Positions 6,910 through 14,289 of a DNA stretch of 17,701 nucleotides are shown here, one piece after another. A program made the translations under genes and the position numbers. Position 1 is the stretch's first letter. The number at the start of each line of letters is the position of its first letter. Source of the DNA: JAJPXI01 sp045602885 (GTDB taxonomy: Bacteria > Bacillota > Clostridia > Oscillospirales > Oscillospiraceae); contig JAZSCJ010000015.1 in NCBI GenBank assembly GCA_045602885.1, forward strand, positions 1 through 17,701. Direction: 5' to 3'. The notes beneath the pieces are model-generated. The model had not been told where the DNA came from. It searched no databases and saw only the letters and a program-made list of their open reading frames with translations.

Positions 6910-7278
6910 GTGAAGAACCAGGCTTATCGCATGACTATGCTCTTCGACTTCTACGGGGAGCTTTTGACCGACCGTCAGAAGGAATTTTTCGACCTCTACT
7001 ATAATGAGGACCTTTCTCTGGCCGAAATCGCCGAAAACTACGGCATCAGCCGCCAGGGCGTGCGCGACGTCATCGTCCGTGCCGAGGCCATCATGACCGA
7101 GATGGAAGACAAAACCGGCATCATCAAGCGCTTCCACCAGATGCAATCGCAGCTGGAAGCCGCTTCGACCGATCTGGATCGCGTCATTTCCATCAACGCC
7201 GACAAGTATTTCGACCGCGAGGTGGACACCCTGGCCCGCAAGGTTCGGGAGACCATCGAGCAGCTCAAGCAGGAGTAA
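6910..7278 (+). CDS. ylxM: YlxM family DNA-binding protein (putative SRP-associated helix-turn-helix)
   Basis: This small 122 aa protein of the YlxM/p13 family is classically encoded just before ffh in Firmicutes and thought to modulate signal recognition particle function or expression. The core LTDRQKEFFDLYYNEDLSLAEIAE followed by NYGISRQGVRDVIVRAEAIM is a sigma-70 region 4-like helix-turn-helix at roughly residues 19-63. A helical, charged tail follows and ends in LKQE. The GTG at 6910 is selected because GGAGG (6898-6902) lies 7 bases upstream. The frame is open further back but would overlap the promoter. An internal ATG at 6931 would cut into the conserved start. The ffh start follows after 3 bases. 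Confidence 0.9.
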   Translation: MKNQAYRMTMLFDFYGELLTDRQKEFFDLYYNEDLSLAEIAENYGISRQGVRDVIVRAEAIMTEMEDKTGIIKRFHQMQSQLEAASTDLDRVISINADKYFDREVDTLARKVRETIEQLKQE

Positions 7279-7281
7279 TCC

Positions 7282-8637
7282 ATGGCATTTGAAGGACTGA
7301 CCGAAAAACTTTCCGCCACATTCAAGCGTCTGCGCGGCAAGGGCCGCCTGTCGGAAGGCGACGTAAAAGAAGCCATGCGTGAGATCCGGCTGGCTCTGTT
7401 GGAGGCCGACGTCAGCTTTAAAGTGGTCAAAGAGTTCGTGGCAAAGGTCACCGAACGCGCCGTGGGCAGCGATGTGCTGGAAAGCCTGACTCCTGCTCAG
7501 ATGATCGTCAAGATCGTCAACGAAGAGCTGACGCCCCTCATGGGCGGCGGCGAAACCAAGCTGACCATCGCCTCTGCGCCCCCCACCGTAGTCATGCTGG
7601 TGGGTCTGAACGGCGCAGGTAAAACCACCAACGGTGCCAAGCTGGCCGGCATGATGAAAAAACAAGGCAAGCGCCCCCTTCTGGTGGCCTGTGATACCTT
7701 CCGCCCGGCCGCTATCCATCAGTTGGAAGTGGTCGGCAAGCAGTTGGATGTACCGGTGTTCCAGATGGGTCAGATCAACCCGGTGGACATTGCCAGGGCC
7801 GGTATCGAGCACGCTAAAAAGCACGGCAACGACATGGTCTTTCTGGATATGGCCGGTCGTCTTCACGTGGACGAAGAGCTGATGAATGACCTGAAGGTCA
7901 TGAAGGCCGCCGTCAACCCCACCGAGATCCTTTTGATCGTCGACGCCATGATCGGCCAGGACGCAGTCAACGCCGCCAAGGCCTTTGACGATGCGCTGGA
8001 CATTTCCGGCGTGATGCTGACCAAGCTGGACGGCGATGCCCGTGGCGGTGCGGCTTTGTCTATCAAGGCAGTCACCGGCAAGCCCATCAAGTTTGCCGGC
8101 ATCGGCGAAAAGCTGGATCAGATCGAGGTGTTCCACCCCGACCGTATGGCCTCCCGGATTTTGGGCATGGGCGATGTGCTCTCTCTCATCGAAAAGGCCG
8201 AGGCCTCCTTCGACGCCAAAAAGGCCGCCGAGCTGGAGCAAAAACTGCGTAAAAACAAGTTCACGCTGGCCGACTTTTATGACCAGTTGGTACAGATCAA
8301 GAGCATGGGCTCGCTGACCGATCTGATGGGTATGCTGCCCGGCATGGGCGGCAAGGCGCTGGACAGCGCCGCCATTGACGAAAAGGCCATGGCGCGTACC
8401 GAGGCCATCATCCAATCCATGACGCCCTACGAGCGGGAAAACCCCAACATTCTGGGCAGCAGCCGCAAAAAGCGCATTGCCGCCGGTAGCGGCACGCAGG
8501 TCTCCGACGTCAATCGACTGCTCAAGCAGTTTGAGATGATGCAAAAGATGACCAAGCAATTCTCCGGCAAGAATATGAAACGCGCCGCCTCCCGCATGGG
8601 ACGCATGGGCGGCATGAGGGGTTTCCCCTTCGGTTAA
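7282..8637 (+). CDS. ffh: Signal recognition particle GTPase Ffh (SRP54)
   Basis: Ffh is the protein core of the bacterial signal recognition particle. It binds 4.5S/6S RNA and signal peptides and docks to FtsY at the membrane. The 451 aa product has the full N, G and M domains. G1 is GLNGAGKTTN (108-117), the insertion-box DTFRPAA is at 138-144, G4 is TKLDGD (247-252), the closing loop GIGEKLD is at 273-279, and the M-domain RNA-binding SRKKRIAAGSG is at 394-404. A Met- and Gly-rich tail (MGRMGGMRGFPFG) ends the protein. The G3 motif reads DMAGR (189-193), where DTAGR is the rule. AGGAG (7271-7275), inside the end of ylxM, precedes the ATG by 6 bases, which implies coupling. Identity is certain. 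Confidence 0.98.
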   Translation: MAFEGLTEKLSATFKRLRGKGRLSEGDVKEAMREIRLALLEADVSFKVVKEFVAKVTERAVGSDVLESLTPAQMIVKIVNEELTPLMGGGETKLTIASAPPTVVMLVGLNGAGKTTNGAKLAGMMKKQGKRPLLVACDTFRPAAIHQLEVVGKQLDVPVFQMGQINPVDIARAGIEHAKKHGNDMVFLDMAGRLHVDEELMNDLKVMKAAVNPTEILLIVDAMIGQDAVNAAKAFDDALDISGVMLTKLDGDARGGAALSIKAVTGKPIKFAGIGEKLDQIEVFHPDRMASRILGMGDVLSLIEKAEASFDAKKAAELEQKLRKNKFTLADFYDQLVQIKSMGSLTDLMGMLPGMGGKALDSAAIDEKAMARTEAIIQSMTPYERENPNILGSSRKKRIAAGSGTQVSDVNRLLKQFEMMQKMTKQFSGKNMKRAASRMGRMGGMRGFPFG

Positions 8638-8706
8638 TGTTGGTTCGTATCCCATCTTTGGATACTTCCATAGATACAGATGCTAATTTTTGGAGGTGAA
8701 AATACC

Positions 8707-8946
8707 ATGGTGAAAATCAGACTGCGCCGTATGGGCGCTAAGAAGTCTCCTTTCTATCGTATCGTCGTCGCTGACTCCCGTTATCCCCGCGATGGCCGTT
8801 TCATTGAGGAGATCGGCACTTATGATCCCCGCGTGAATCCCGCCGCTATCAATGTGGACGCTGACCGCGCTCAGGCTTGGATCAAGACCGGTGCTCAGCC
8901 CACCGAGACCGTGAAGGCTCTGCTGAAGAAGGCCAACGCCATCTAA
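8707..8946 (+). CDS. rpsP: 30S ribosomal protein S16
   Basis: S16 is a small-subunit assembly protein that binds 16S rRNA. The 79 aa product starts MVKIRLRRMGAKKSPFYRIVVADSR and contains RDGRFIEEIGTYDP, both diagnostic. The ATG at 8707 has GGAGGTG (8692-8698) 8 bases upstream. Codon choice shifts towards CGT, GCT and GTG-type codons compared with its neighbours, as expected for a highly expressed ribosomal gene. It is the third gene of the operon; the 69-base gap after ffh holds a short hairpin but no convincing promoter. Confidence 0.98.
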   Translation: MVKIRLRRMGAKKSPFYRIVVADSRYPRDGRFIEEIGTYDPRVNPAAINVDADRAQAWIKTGAQPTETVKALLKKANAI

Positions 8947-8984
8947 TGCGTGTGCTTGACATTCTTTAAGGAGGCTCCCCGGCA

Positions 8985-9215
8985 ATGAAGGAACTTCTCA
9001 CCTACATCGCCCAGAATCTGGTGGAGCATCCCGAATCCGTCACTGTCACGGAGATCGCGGGTGCGGGCGAGACCGTCCTGGAGCTGCGTGTCCATCCCGA
9101 CGACATGGGCAAGGTGATCGGCCGTCAGGGTCGTATCGCCAAGGAGATCCGTGCGCTGATGCGCTCGGTGGCCCAGCGTCAGGGCAAGCGGATCAATGTA
9201 GAAATCATGGACTGA
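8985..9215 (+). CDS. khpA: KH-domain RNA-binding protein KhpA (YlqC)
   Basis: This 76 aa single KH-domain protein is usually encoded between rpsP and rimM in Firmicutes. In related species it partners with KhpB/Jag to bind RNA and affect cell division and envelope growth. The KH signature GKVIGRQGRIAKEIR is present, with the RNA-contacting GRQG loop at 46-49, flanked by the expected beta strands. The AAGGAGG site at 8968-8974 precedes the ATG by 10 bases. A GC-rich hairpin begins 4 bases after the stop. Identity is firm, but the partner KhpB is not in the window. Confidence 0.95.
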   Translation: MKELLTYIAQNLVEHPESVTVTEIAGAGETVLELRVHPDDMGKVIGRQGRIAKEIRALMRSVAQRQGKRINVEIMD

Positions 9216-9219
9216 AAAA

Positions 9220-9246
9220 CGGCGGGGGTAGAACCCCGCCGCTTTT
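9220..9246 (+). terminator. GC-rich hairpin with short T-run: possible internal attenuator
   Basis: CGGCGGGG (9220-9227) pairs with CCCCGCCG (9234-9241) around a 6-base loop and is followed by CTTTTG. The stem is strong but the T-run is only four, and rimM and trmD continue downstream with no visible promoter of their own. Partial termination, or RNA 3'-end protection for the rpsP-khpA transcript, seems likely. Confidence 0.6.
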
Positions 9247-9278
9247 GCTATTGTGATGTAATTTTGGAGGTATCTCCT

Positions 9279-9776
9279 ATGAAAAATAAATTTCTGGAAG
9301 CCGGTCAGATCGTCAACACCCACGGCGTACACGGCGAGGTAAAAATCGTCTCCTGGTGCGATTCGCCGGAGTTTCTTTGCGATTTCAAGGTGCTTTACAT
9401 CGACCAAAAGCCCATCCAGGTCGTGCAGGCACGCCCCCACAAAAACAACGTCATCGCCAAGCTGGCCGGGGTTCATGATATCGACGCCGCCATGGCGCTG
9501 AAAAACAAGGTGGTCCACATCGACCGTGATGACGCTAAGCTGCCCGAGGGCCGCCACTTTCTGGCCGATCTGTTCGGTCTGGAAGTGCGTGATGCCGACA
9601 CGGATGCTGTGCTTGGCACCATCACCGATATTCTGACTCCGCCGGCCAATCAGGTCTATGTGGTCAAGGGTGAGGGCAAGCAGTACATGATCCCTGCCGT
9701 AGACGAATTCTTGGTGGAGACCAACGTGGACGGCGGCTATGTCCGTGTACGTTTGATCGAAGGAATGGAGCTCTGA
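9279..9776 (+). CDS. rimM: Ribosome maturation factor RimM
   Basis: RimM binds S19 and helps mature the head of the 30S subunit. The 165 aa product has the N-terminal barrel with the hallmark GQIVNTHGVHGEVKI (9-23). The C-terminal PRC-barrel begins around HFLADLFGLEVRD and ends DGGYVRVRLIEGMEL. GGAGGT (9266-9271) lies 7 bases before the ATG at 9279. An upstream in-frame TTG at 9264 overlaps that site and is not credible. It is separated from trmD by 4 bases, the usual rimM-trmD pairing. Confidence 0.97.
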   Translation: MKNKFLEAGQIVNTHGVHGEVKIVSWCDSPEFLCDFKVLYIDQKPIQVVQARPHKNNVIAKLAGVHDIDAAMALKNKVVHIDRDDAKLPEGRHFLADLFGLEVRDADTDAVLGTITDILTPPANQVYVVKGEGKQYMIPAVDEFLVETNVDGGYVRVRLIEGMEL

Positions 9777-9780
9777 GCGG

Positions 9781-10527
9781 ATGTACCGTATTGATATTAT
9801 GACGCTGTTCGACCTGACTGTGGGCGACATGATGAATGAGTCCATTTTGGGTCGTGCGCAGGAACGAGATCTGATACGCATTGAGGCGCATCAGATCCGG
9901 GATTACACCCTGAACAAACAAAAGCAGGTGGACAACTACCCCTACGGCGGCGGCCGGGGCGCTGTGATGCAGGCTGACCCTCTGTACCAATGCTGGAAGC
10001 ACATTGTGGACACCTACGGCCCCGGGCGCACCATCTATCTCTCCCCCGCCGGACAGACCTTCAATCAGACCCACGCCAAGCGTCTGCTCAACGACTATGA
10101 CCATCTGATTTTGGTCTGCGGCCATTACGAGGGCATCGACGAGCGGTTCATTGAGGAATGTGTGGACGAAGAGCTTTCCATCGGCGACTTCGTGCTGACC
10201 GGCGGCGAGCTGCCGGCCATGTGCGTGGCCGATGCCGTGGCCCGTATGGTGCCCGGCGTGCTGTCCGATCCCGAGTGCTTTGAGGATGAAAGCCACTTCA
10301 ACGGCATGCTGGAGTATCCCCAGTACTCCCGGCCCGAGGTGTGGCACGGGCGCAGCGTGCCCCCCATCCTGCTGTCCGGCCACCATGCCAATGTGCAAAA
10401 ATGGCGGCGCAAGCAGGCCATTTTACGCACCCGCCAACGCCGTCCGGATCTGTTTGAAAAGCTGGATCTGTCCTCCAAGGCCGACCAAAAACTCATTCGA
10501 GAAATGCAGGACGAGGGACAATGGTAA
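9781..10527 (+). CDS. trmD: tRNA (guanine37-N1)-methyltransferase TrmD
   Basis: TrmD methylates G37 of tRNAs with G36, preventing +1 frameshifting. The 248 aa SPOUT-family protein shows the trefoil-knot cofactor site: YLSPAGQ (86-92), CGHYEGIDER (113-122) and SIGDFVLTGGE (133-143). The C-terminal tRNA-binding region contains YPQYSRPEVWHG. By ungapped alignment back from the RPEV motif, the residue equivalent to E. coli catalytic Asp169 is Glu170 (ESHFNG). The ATG at 9781 follows the rimM stop by 4 bases. Its purine-rich site lies inside the end of rimM and is weak, suggesting coupling. The 3' end overlaps the start of the MATE gene. Confidence 0.97.
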   Translation: MYRIDIMTLFDLTVGDMMNESILGRAQERDLIRIEAHQIRDYTLNKQKQVDNYPYGGGRGAVMQADPLYQCWKHIVDTYGPGRTIYLSPAGQTFNQTHAKRLLNDYDHLILVCGHYEGIDERFIEECVDEELSIGDFVLTGGELPAMCVADAVARMVPGVLSDPECFEDESHFNGMLEYPQYSRPEVWHGRSVPPILLSGHHANVQKWRRKQAILRTRQRRPDLFEKLDLSSKADQKLIREMQDEGQW

Positions 10528-11903
10528 TGCAACATCAACACCACTTTTTCACCCATAATCGCAGCTTTTACCGCGCGTTGTTCCCCATGCTGATCACGGT
10601 TGCGCTGCAAAATCTCATCGCATACAGCGTCAACATGGCCGACAATCTGATGCTGGGCATCTACAGCCAGGATGCACTCAGCGGCGCCGCCATTGTCAAC
10701 CAGATCTTCTTTTTGGTGCAGCAGTTTGCCATCTCCATCGGCAATGCGCTGGTGGCGCTGGCCGCGCAATACTGGGGCCAGCGGCGAACCGACCCCATCC
10801 GCACGCTGACCGGCATCGCGCTGAAGCTGGGCATCGGGGTCAGTGTCATTCTGATCCTGCTTTGCCAGATCATCCCCCTGCCCATTTTGCGCATCTTTAC
10901 CTCCGCCCCGGCCATCCTTGCCCAGGGCAAGACATATCTGGTGCTCATCTCCTGGACCTTCCTGCTGTTTGTGGTGACCCAGACTCTCATGGCCGCCCTG
11001 CGTGCGGTGGAAACGGTACGCATCTCCTTCTATGTGTCGGTTTTGTCCCTTGTGGTCAATGTGGGCATCAATTACCTGCTCATCTTCGGCAAGCTGGGTT
11101 TTCCCCAGCTGGGCATTGCCGGCGCGGCCATCGGTACGCTGATCGCCCGATGCATTGAGCTGATCGTCGTGCTGATCTATCTGCTCCGCTTTGACAACAA
11201 GCTGCGTCTGTTTCAGAGCAACCCTTTCCGACGCGATGTTTTGCTCAGCCGGGACTACCGCAAGGTGTACTTCCCCATCATGTGCGCCACCGTGCTGTGG
11301 GGCGTATCGGTGCCCATGCAGACCGCCATTCTGGGGCACCTGTCGGACAACGCCATTGCGGCCAACTCGGTGGCCACCACCTTCTATCAGTATTTGAAGG
11401 TCATCGTGGTGGCCATGTCCTCCACCTCGGCGGTCATGATCGGAACCGCCATCGGACGGGGTGATATGGAGCGCATCAAATCGGACGCGCGCACGCTTTC
11501 CTGCATCGATCTGCTGATCGGTTTGGTGCTGGGCATTGCGCTGGTGCTGCTGCGCACACCCCTGCTCTCCCTTTACGAGCTTAACGACGAGGCCATTCAT
11601 ATGGCCTCCAATCTGATCGCCATTATGGGTTTGATCATGGTGGGCATGTCCTATCAGATGCCGGTCAGCTTTGGTATCTTCCAGGGTGGCGGCGACGGCG
11701 CATTCACCATGAAAATGAATCTGATCAGCACCTGGTGCATCGTCATGCCCTTGTCCTTTGCCGCCGCCTTCTGGTGGAAGCTGCCGGTGGAATGGGTCGT
11801 GGTGGTCATCCAGTCCGACCAGATCTTCAAGTGCCTGCCCACCTTCCTGCACTTCCGCAAATATACCTGGATGAAAAAGCTCACCCGGGCCGAAACCAAA
11901 TAA
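10527..11903 (+). CDS. MATE family efflux transporter
   Basis: This 458 aa inner-membrane protein has about twelve hydrophobic segments in two similar halves, as in the MATE family, which exports drugs or metabolites using Na+ or H+ gradients. The first half contains NMADNLMLG and QYWGQRR, in the positions of the family's conserved DxxxVG-like and QxxG-like motifs. The second half contains a matching AIAANSVATTF segment and IGTAIGRGD. The start is placed at the ATG at 10527 (TAATG overlap with trmD, GAGGG 9 bases upstream). The ATG at 10521 is in frame but has only 3 bases to that site. Substrate cannot be read from sequence. It is the last gene of the operon, an accessory exporter attached to a housekeeping block. 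Confidence 0.93.
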   Translation: MQHQHHFFTHNRSFYRALFPMLITVALQNLIAYSVNMADNLMLGIYSQDALSGAAIVNQIFFLVQQFAISIGNALVALAAQYWGQRRTDPIRTLTGIALKLGIGVSVILILLCQIIPLPILRIFTSAPAILAQGKTYLVLISWTFLLFVVTQTLMAALRAVETVRISFYVSVLSLVVNVGINYLLIFGKLGFPQLGIAGAAIGTLIARCIELIVVLIYLLRFDNKLRLFQSNPFRRDVLLSRDYRKVYFPIMCATVLWGVSVPMQTAILGHLSDNAIAANSVATTFYQYLKVIVVAMSSTSAVMIGTAIGRGDMERIKSDARTLSCIDLLIGLVLGIALVLLRTPLLSLYELNDEAIHMASNLIAIMGLIMVGMSYQMPVSFGIFQGGGDGAFTMKMNLISTWCIVMPLSFAAAFWWKLPVEWVVVVIQSDQIFKCLPTFLHFRKYTWMKKLTRAETK

Positions 11904-11904
11904 C

Positions 11905-11934
11905 AAAAGAGGCATGCTAACGCATGCCTCTTTT
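11905..11934. terminator. Bidirectional intrinsic terminator between the MATE gene and yebC
   Basis: AAAAGAGGCATGC (11905-11917) and GCATGCCTCTTTT (11922-11934) form a perfect 13 bp stem with a 4-base loop. The A and T runs at the two ends supply a U tail for either strand. It serves the plus-strand MATE operon and the converging minus-strand yebC transcript. Confidence 0.9.
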
Positions 11935-11947
11935 CTTTGCTCACAAT

Positions 11948-12679
11948 TTAATCGTTGTTTTCCCAGTTGTGGTAGACATGCTGAACGTCGTCGTTGTCCT
12001 CCAACAGGTCAATGAGCTTTTCCATGTTCTTGATGTCCTCTTCGCTCTCCAGAGTGACATAGTTCTGGGGCACCATTTCCACGGCAGCCGACAGGAAGGT
12101 ATAGCCCTTGGCCTGCAGGGCCTCCAGCACAGCACCGAAGTCGTCGGGCGCGGTGGTGATCTCAAACAGATCGCCGTCGGGCTCAAAGTCAGCCGCACCG
12201 GCATCCAGCGCGTCCATCATAACGGTGTCCTCATCCAGATCCTCGCGCTCCATGACCAGCACGCCCTTCTGGTCAAAGGACCAGGACACACAGCCGGTAG
12301 CGCCCAGACCCTTGCCGTACTTGTCCAGCAGGTGGCGCACTTCAGGAGCGGTACGGTTGCGGTTGTCGGTCAGCGCCTCAATGATCACGGCAACGCCCGA
12401 GGGGCCGTAGCCTTCGTAAGTAACATTCTCGTAGTTGTCGGTGTTACCGGCGCCCAGCGCCTTTTCAATGGTGCGCTTGATGTTGTCGTTGGGCATGTTG
12501 ACCGCTTTGGCCTTGGCGATGACGGTGGCCAGACGGGAGTTGTTGGCCGGGTCACCGCTGCCGCCGGTTTTGACGGCCACGATGATCTCCTTGGCGATCT
12601 TGGTAAAGGCCGCGGAACGCTTGGCGTCCATCGCGCCTTTGGTTTTCTGAATATTATGCCATTTGGAATGTCCGGACAT
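11948..12679 (-). CDS. YebC/PmpR (TACO1) family translation or transcription regulator
   Basis: This 243 aa protein begins MSGHSKWHNIQKTKGAMDAKR, the diagnostic N-terminus of the family, and includes the conserved YEGYGPSGVAVIIEALTDNRNRT segment. An acidic C-terminal domain ends LEDNDDVQHVYHN. Family members were first described as DNA-binding regulators. More recently, mitochondrial TACO1 and bacterial YebC were linked to relief of ribosome stalling on proline-rich stretches. Which role applies here cannot be told. The ATG at 12679 has a GGGAAGGA purine run about 4 bases upstream. It has its own promoter (12719-12747) and shares a bidirectional terminator at its end. Confidence 0.95.
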   Translation of the reverse strand: MSGHSKWHNIQKTKGAMDAKRSAAFTKIAKEIIVAVKTGGSGDPANNSRLATVIAKAKAVNMPNDNIKRTIEKALGAGNTDNYENVTYEGYGPSGVAVIIEALTDNRNRTAPEVRHLLDKYGKGLGATGCVSWSFDQKGVLVMEREDLDEDTVMMDALDAGAADFEPDGDLFEITTAPDDFGAVLEALQAKGYTFLSAAVEMVPQNYVTLESEEDIKNMEKLIDLLEDNDDVQHVYHNWENND

Positions 12680-12718
12680 GGTATCCTTCCCTTCTTTTGT
12701 TCTGAAAATTCGCTAAAA

Positions 12719-12747
12719 ATTATATCGCAATATGATGAATTTTGCAA
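12719..12747 (-). promoter_or_regulatory. Sigma-A promoter of yebC
   Basis: On the minus strand TTGCAA (12747-12742, four of six) is separated by 17 bases from a perfect TATAAT (12724-12719), predicting a start near 12712 and a leader of about 33 bases. It lies directly after the stop of the nif3-like gene, with no terminator between, so read-through from upstream is also possible. Confidence 0.75.
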
Positions 12748-12750
12748 GTG

Positions 12751-13545
12751 TTACAGGCAATCAAATACCTCTTTATGCCCGGAAAGGAGCACTTCGATCT
12801 CCGGGAAGCCCTGTTTCAGCCAGTCCACCAGAACGGGACACACGACATTTTCCGTGGGATAATGGCCGGCATCGATCAGATTGAGCCCCAAGGCCTTTGC
12901 GTCCAGAAACCCGTCGTACTTGACGTCGGCCGTCACAAAGGTGTCGCATCCGGCCGCCAGCACCTCCCGCATCGAGCCCGAACAGCTTCCGCCGCCCACG
13001 GCCACCTTGCAAACCGGCTTGCCCGCATCCACATAGCGCACACCGTGAGCGCCCAGCGCCTGCTTCACCGCGGCGGCAAACTCTGTCAGCGGCACCGGGC
13101 CATGAGGCAGCACGCCCACCTGCTCAATGCCGTAAGGTGTGCCATCATCATAGGTGCCGTACACCTTGAGCAGCGCCGTATCCTTCAGCCCCAGCGCGGC
13201 GGCCAGACTGTCGTTGACGCCGCCCCGGGCAGCGTCCAGATTGGTGTGGGCGCAGATGGCTGCAATGTCGCGGGAGATCAGCGCCAGCAGTTTGCGCCCC
13301 AACAGGGTCTCATCGGTGACCGATTTGGCCCCTTCCCAAATGACAGGATGATGGGACACGATCAAATCGGCCTGCAGGGATGCCGCTTCCTCGGCTACCG
13401 CCTCGGTGATGTCCAGCGCCACCAAAATTCGTTTGACCGTCTTGTCCCCGCGCCCCACCAGAAACCCGGCGTTATCAAAGCCAAGCTGGGAGGAAAAGGG
13501 CGCTTTTGCGTCCAGATAGCGGTAGATCTCCTTTACCGTTGCCAT
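12751..13545 (-). CDS. Nif3-like dinuclear metal centre protein (DUF34)
   Basis: This 264 aa protein belongs to the Nif3/YbgI family, toroidal hexamers with a two-metal site whose physiological reaction remains unsettled. Some are annotated as GTP cyclohydrolase I type 2. Putative metal ligands are visible: SHHP (His65, His66), HTNLD (His100, Asp104) and the C-terminal GHYPTE (His228, Glu232). The DNAG motif near the start (24-27) is also typical. Length fits the short form without the PII-like insertion. The ATG at 13545 is chosen because AGAGGAG lies 8 bases upstream; a GTG at 13554 overlaps that site. It overlaps the end of trmK by 13 bases, the very common trmK-nif3 pairing of Firmicutes. 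Confidence 0.94.
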   Translation of the reverse strand: MATVKEIYRYLDAKAPFSSQLGFDNAGFLVGRGDKTVKRILVALDITEAVAEEAASLQADLIVSHHPVIWEGAKSVTDETLLGRKLLALISRDIAAICAHTNLDAARGGVNDSLAAALGLKDTALLKVYGTYDDGTPYGIEQVGVLPHGPVPLTEFAAAVKQALGAHGVRYVDAGKPVCKVAVGGGSCSGSMREVLAAGCDTFVTADVKYDGFLDAKALGLNLIDAGHYPTENVVCPVLVDWLKQGFPEIEVLLSGHKEVFDCL

Positions 13546-14225
13546 GCGTTCCACTCCTCTTTCATGGCCCGCAGGCCGTCCAAAATCTCCGTAAGCTGCG
13601 CCAAAGCCGCTTCATCGGGTCGGGCCGCGGCGCGCTGTCCGGTCAGTGCTTTTTGCACCTTTTCCGCCACATGATCCAACCATTCCCTCCGCAGCGGGTC
13701 ATTGCTCTGCCGCCCGGCCCAAAGCTCGGCCGGCGACAGGGCATCCATCCTCCCGGACTCAACCAGCAAAATGGTATAGAGCTTTTCCCCTTCCCGGGCA
13801 ATGGTTTCCTTTTGGATGCAATATCCGTTTTTCTGCAGCCACTGCCGCAGATCGGGCTGCGAACTCATGGGCTGCAGGATCAGAGTGATCCCGGCAGACC
13901 GGGTCCAGGGTGCCTGGGCCAGAATGTGGGCAATGGTATCACCGCCCATACCGGCAATGGCAATGGTGTCGGCCTCACCGGAGTGCAGGCCGGTCAAGCC
14001 GTCGCAAAGACGAAAATCCATCCGGTCGGCCACAACATATTTCTGGGCCGTTTCCCGGGCACGCTGCAGTGGGCCGTCGCGCAGATCGGCGGCAATGGCC
14101 CGGTCGATCACACCCCGGGTAAGCAGCCATGCGGGCAAATAGGCGTGATCGGTGCCAATATCGGCAAAGGCCGCGCCCTGCGGCACCAGCGCGGCCACAG
14201 CGCGCAGGCGTGGTGTCAGTTCCAT
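13533..14225 (-). CDS. trmK: tRNA (adenine22-N1)-methyltransferase TrmK
   Basis: TrmK transfers a methyl group from S-adenosylmethionine to N1 of A22 in the D-arm of tRNAs. The 230 aa product has the Rossmann SAM motif FADIGTDHAYLP (20-31), the acidic AADLRDGPLQRAR loop, the active-site stretch IAGMGGDTIAHIL and the LQPMSSQPDLRQWL segment. A charged coiled C-terminal extension completes the family architecture. The ATG at 14225 has GGGAGGAG a few bases upstream; a longer in-frame start would run through the terminator hairpin at 14251-14280. That hairpin sits just before the gene on its own strand, so the source of the trmK transcript is unclear. Confidence 0.94.
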   Translation of the reverse strand: MELTPRLRAVAALVPQGAAFADIGTDHAYLPAWLLTRGVIDRAIAADLRDGPLQRARETAQKYVVADRMDFRLCDGLTGLHSGEADTIAIAGMGGDTIAHILAQAPWTRSAGITLILQPMSSQPDLRQWLQKNGYCIQKETIAREGEKLYTILLVESGRMDALSPAELWAGRQSNDPLRREWLDHVAEKVQKALTGQRAAARPDEAALAQLTEILDGLRAMKEEWNAWQR

Positions 14226-14250
14226 TTGGCTCCTCCCATGAAATGCGTTG

Positions 14251-14280
14251 AAAAAAGGAGCGGCAGCGCCGCTCCTTTTT
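14251..14280 (-). terminator. Intrinsic terminator after the DUF1858 gene
   Basis: AAAAAGGAGCGGC (14252-14264) pairs with GCCGCTCCTTTTT (14268-14280) with a 3-base loop. On the minus strand the hairpin is followed by a T-run (14256 to 14251). It starts 9 bases past the DUF1858 stop and ends 25 bases before the trmK ATG. Confidence 0.85.
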
Positions 14281-14289
14281 CGTTGCAAC

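Noticed and set aside
6859..8655. A minus-strand frame of 598 codons opposite ylxM and ffh.
   Set aside because: It is antisense to highly conserved genes, His/Gln/Gly-rich, and has no motif; a compositional shadow.
8647..8665. A GTATCC/GGATAC hairpin between ffh and rpsP.
   Set aside because: Only 6 bp with no T-run; could be an S16 leader or a processing site, but nothing else supports it.
10125..11915. A minus-strand frame of 596 codons opposite trmD and the MATE gene.
   Set aside because: Same reasoning: very rich in His, Gln, Asp and Gly, and lying over the trmD-MATE overlap.
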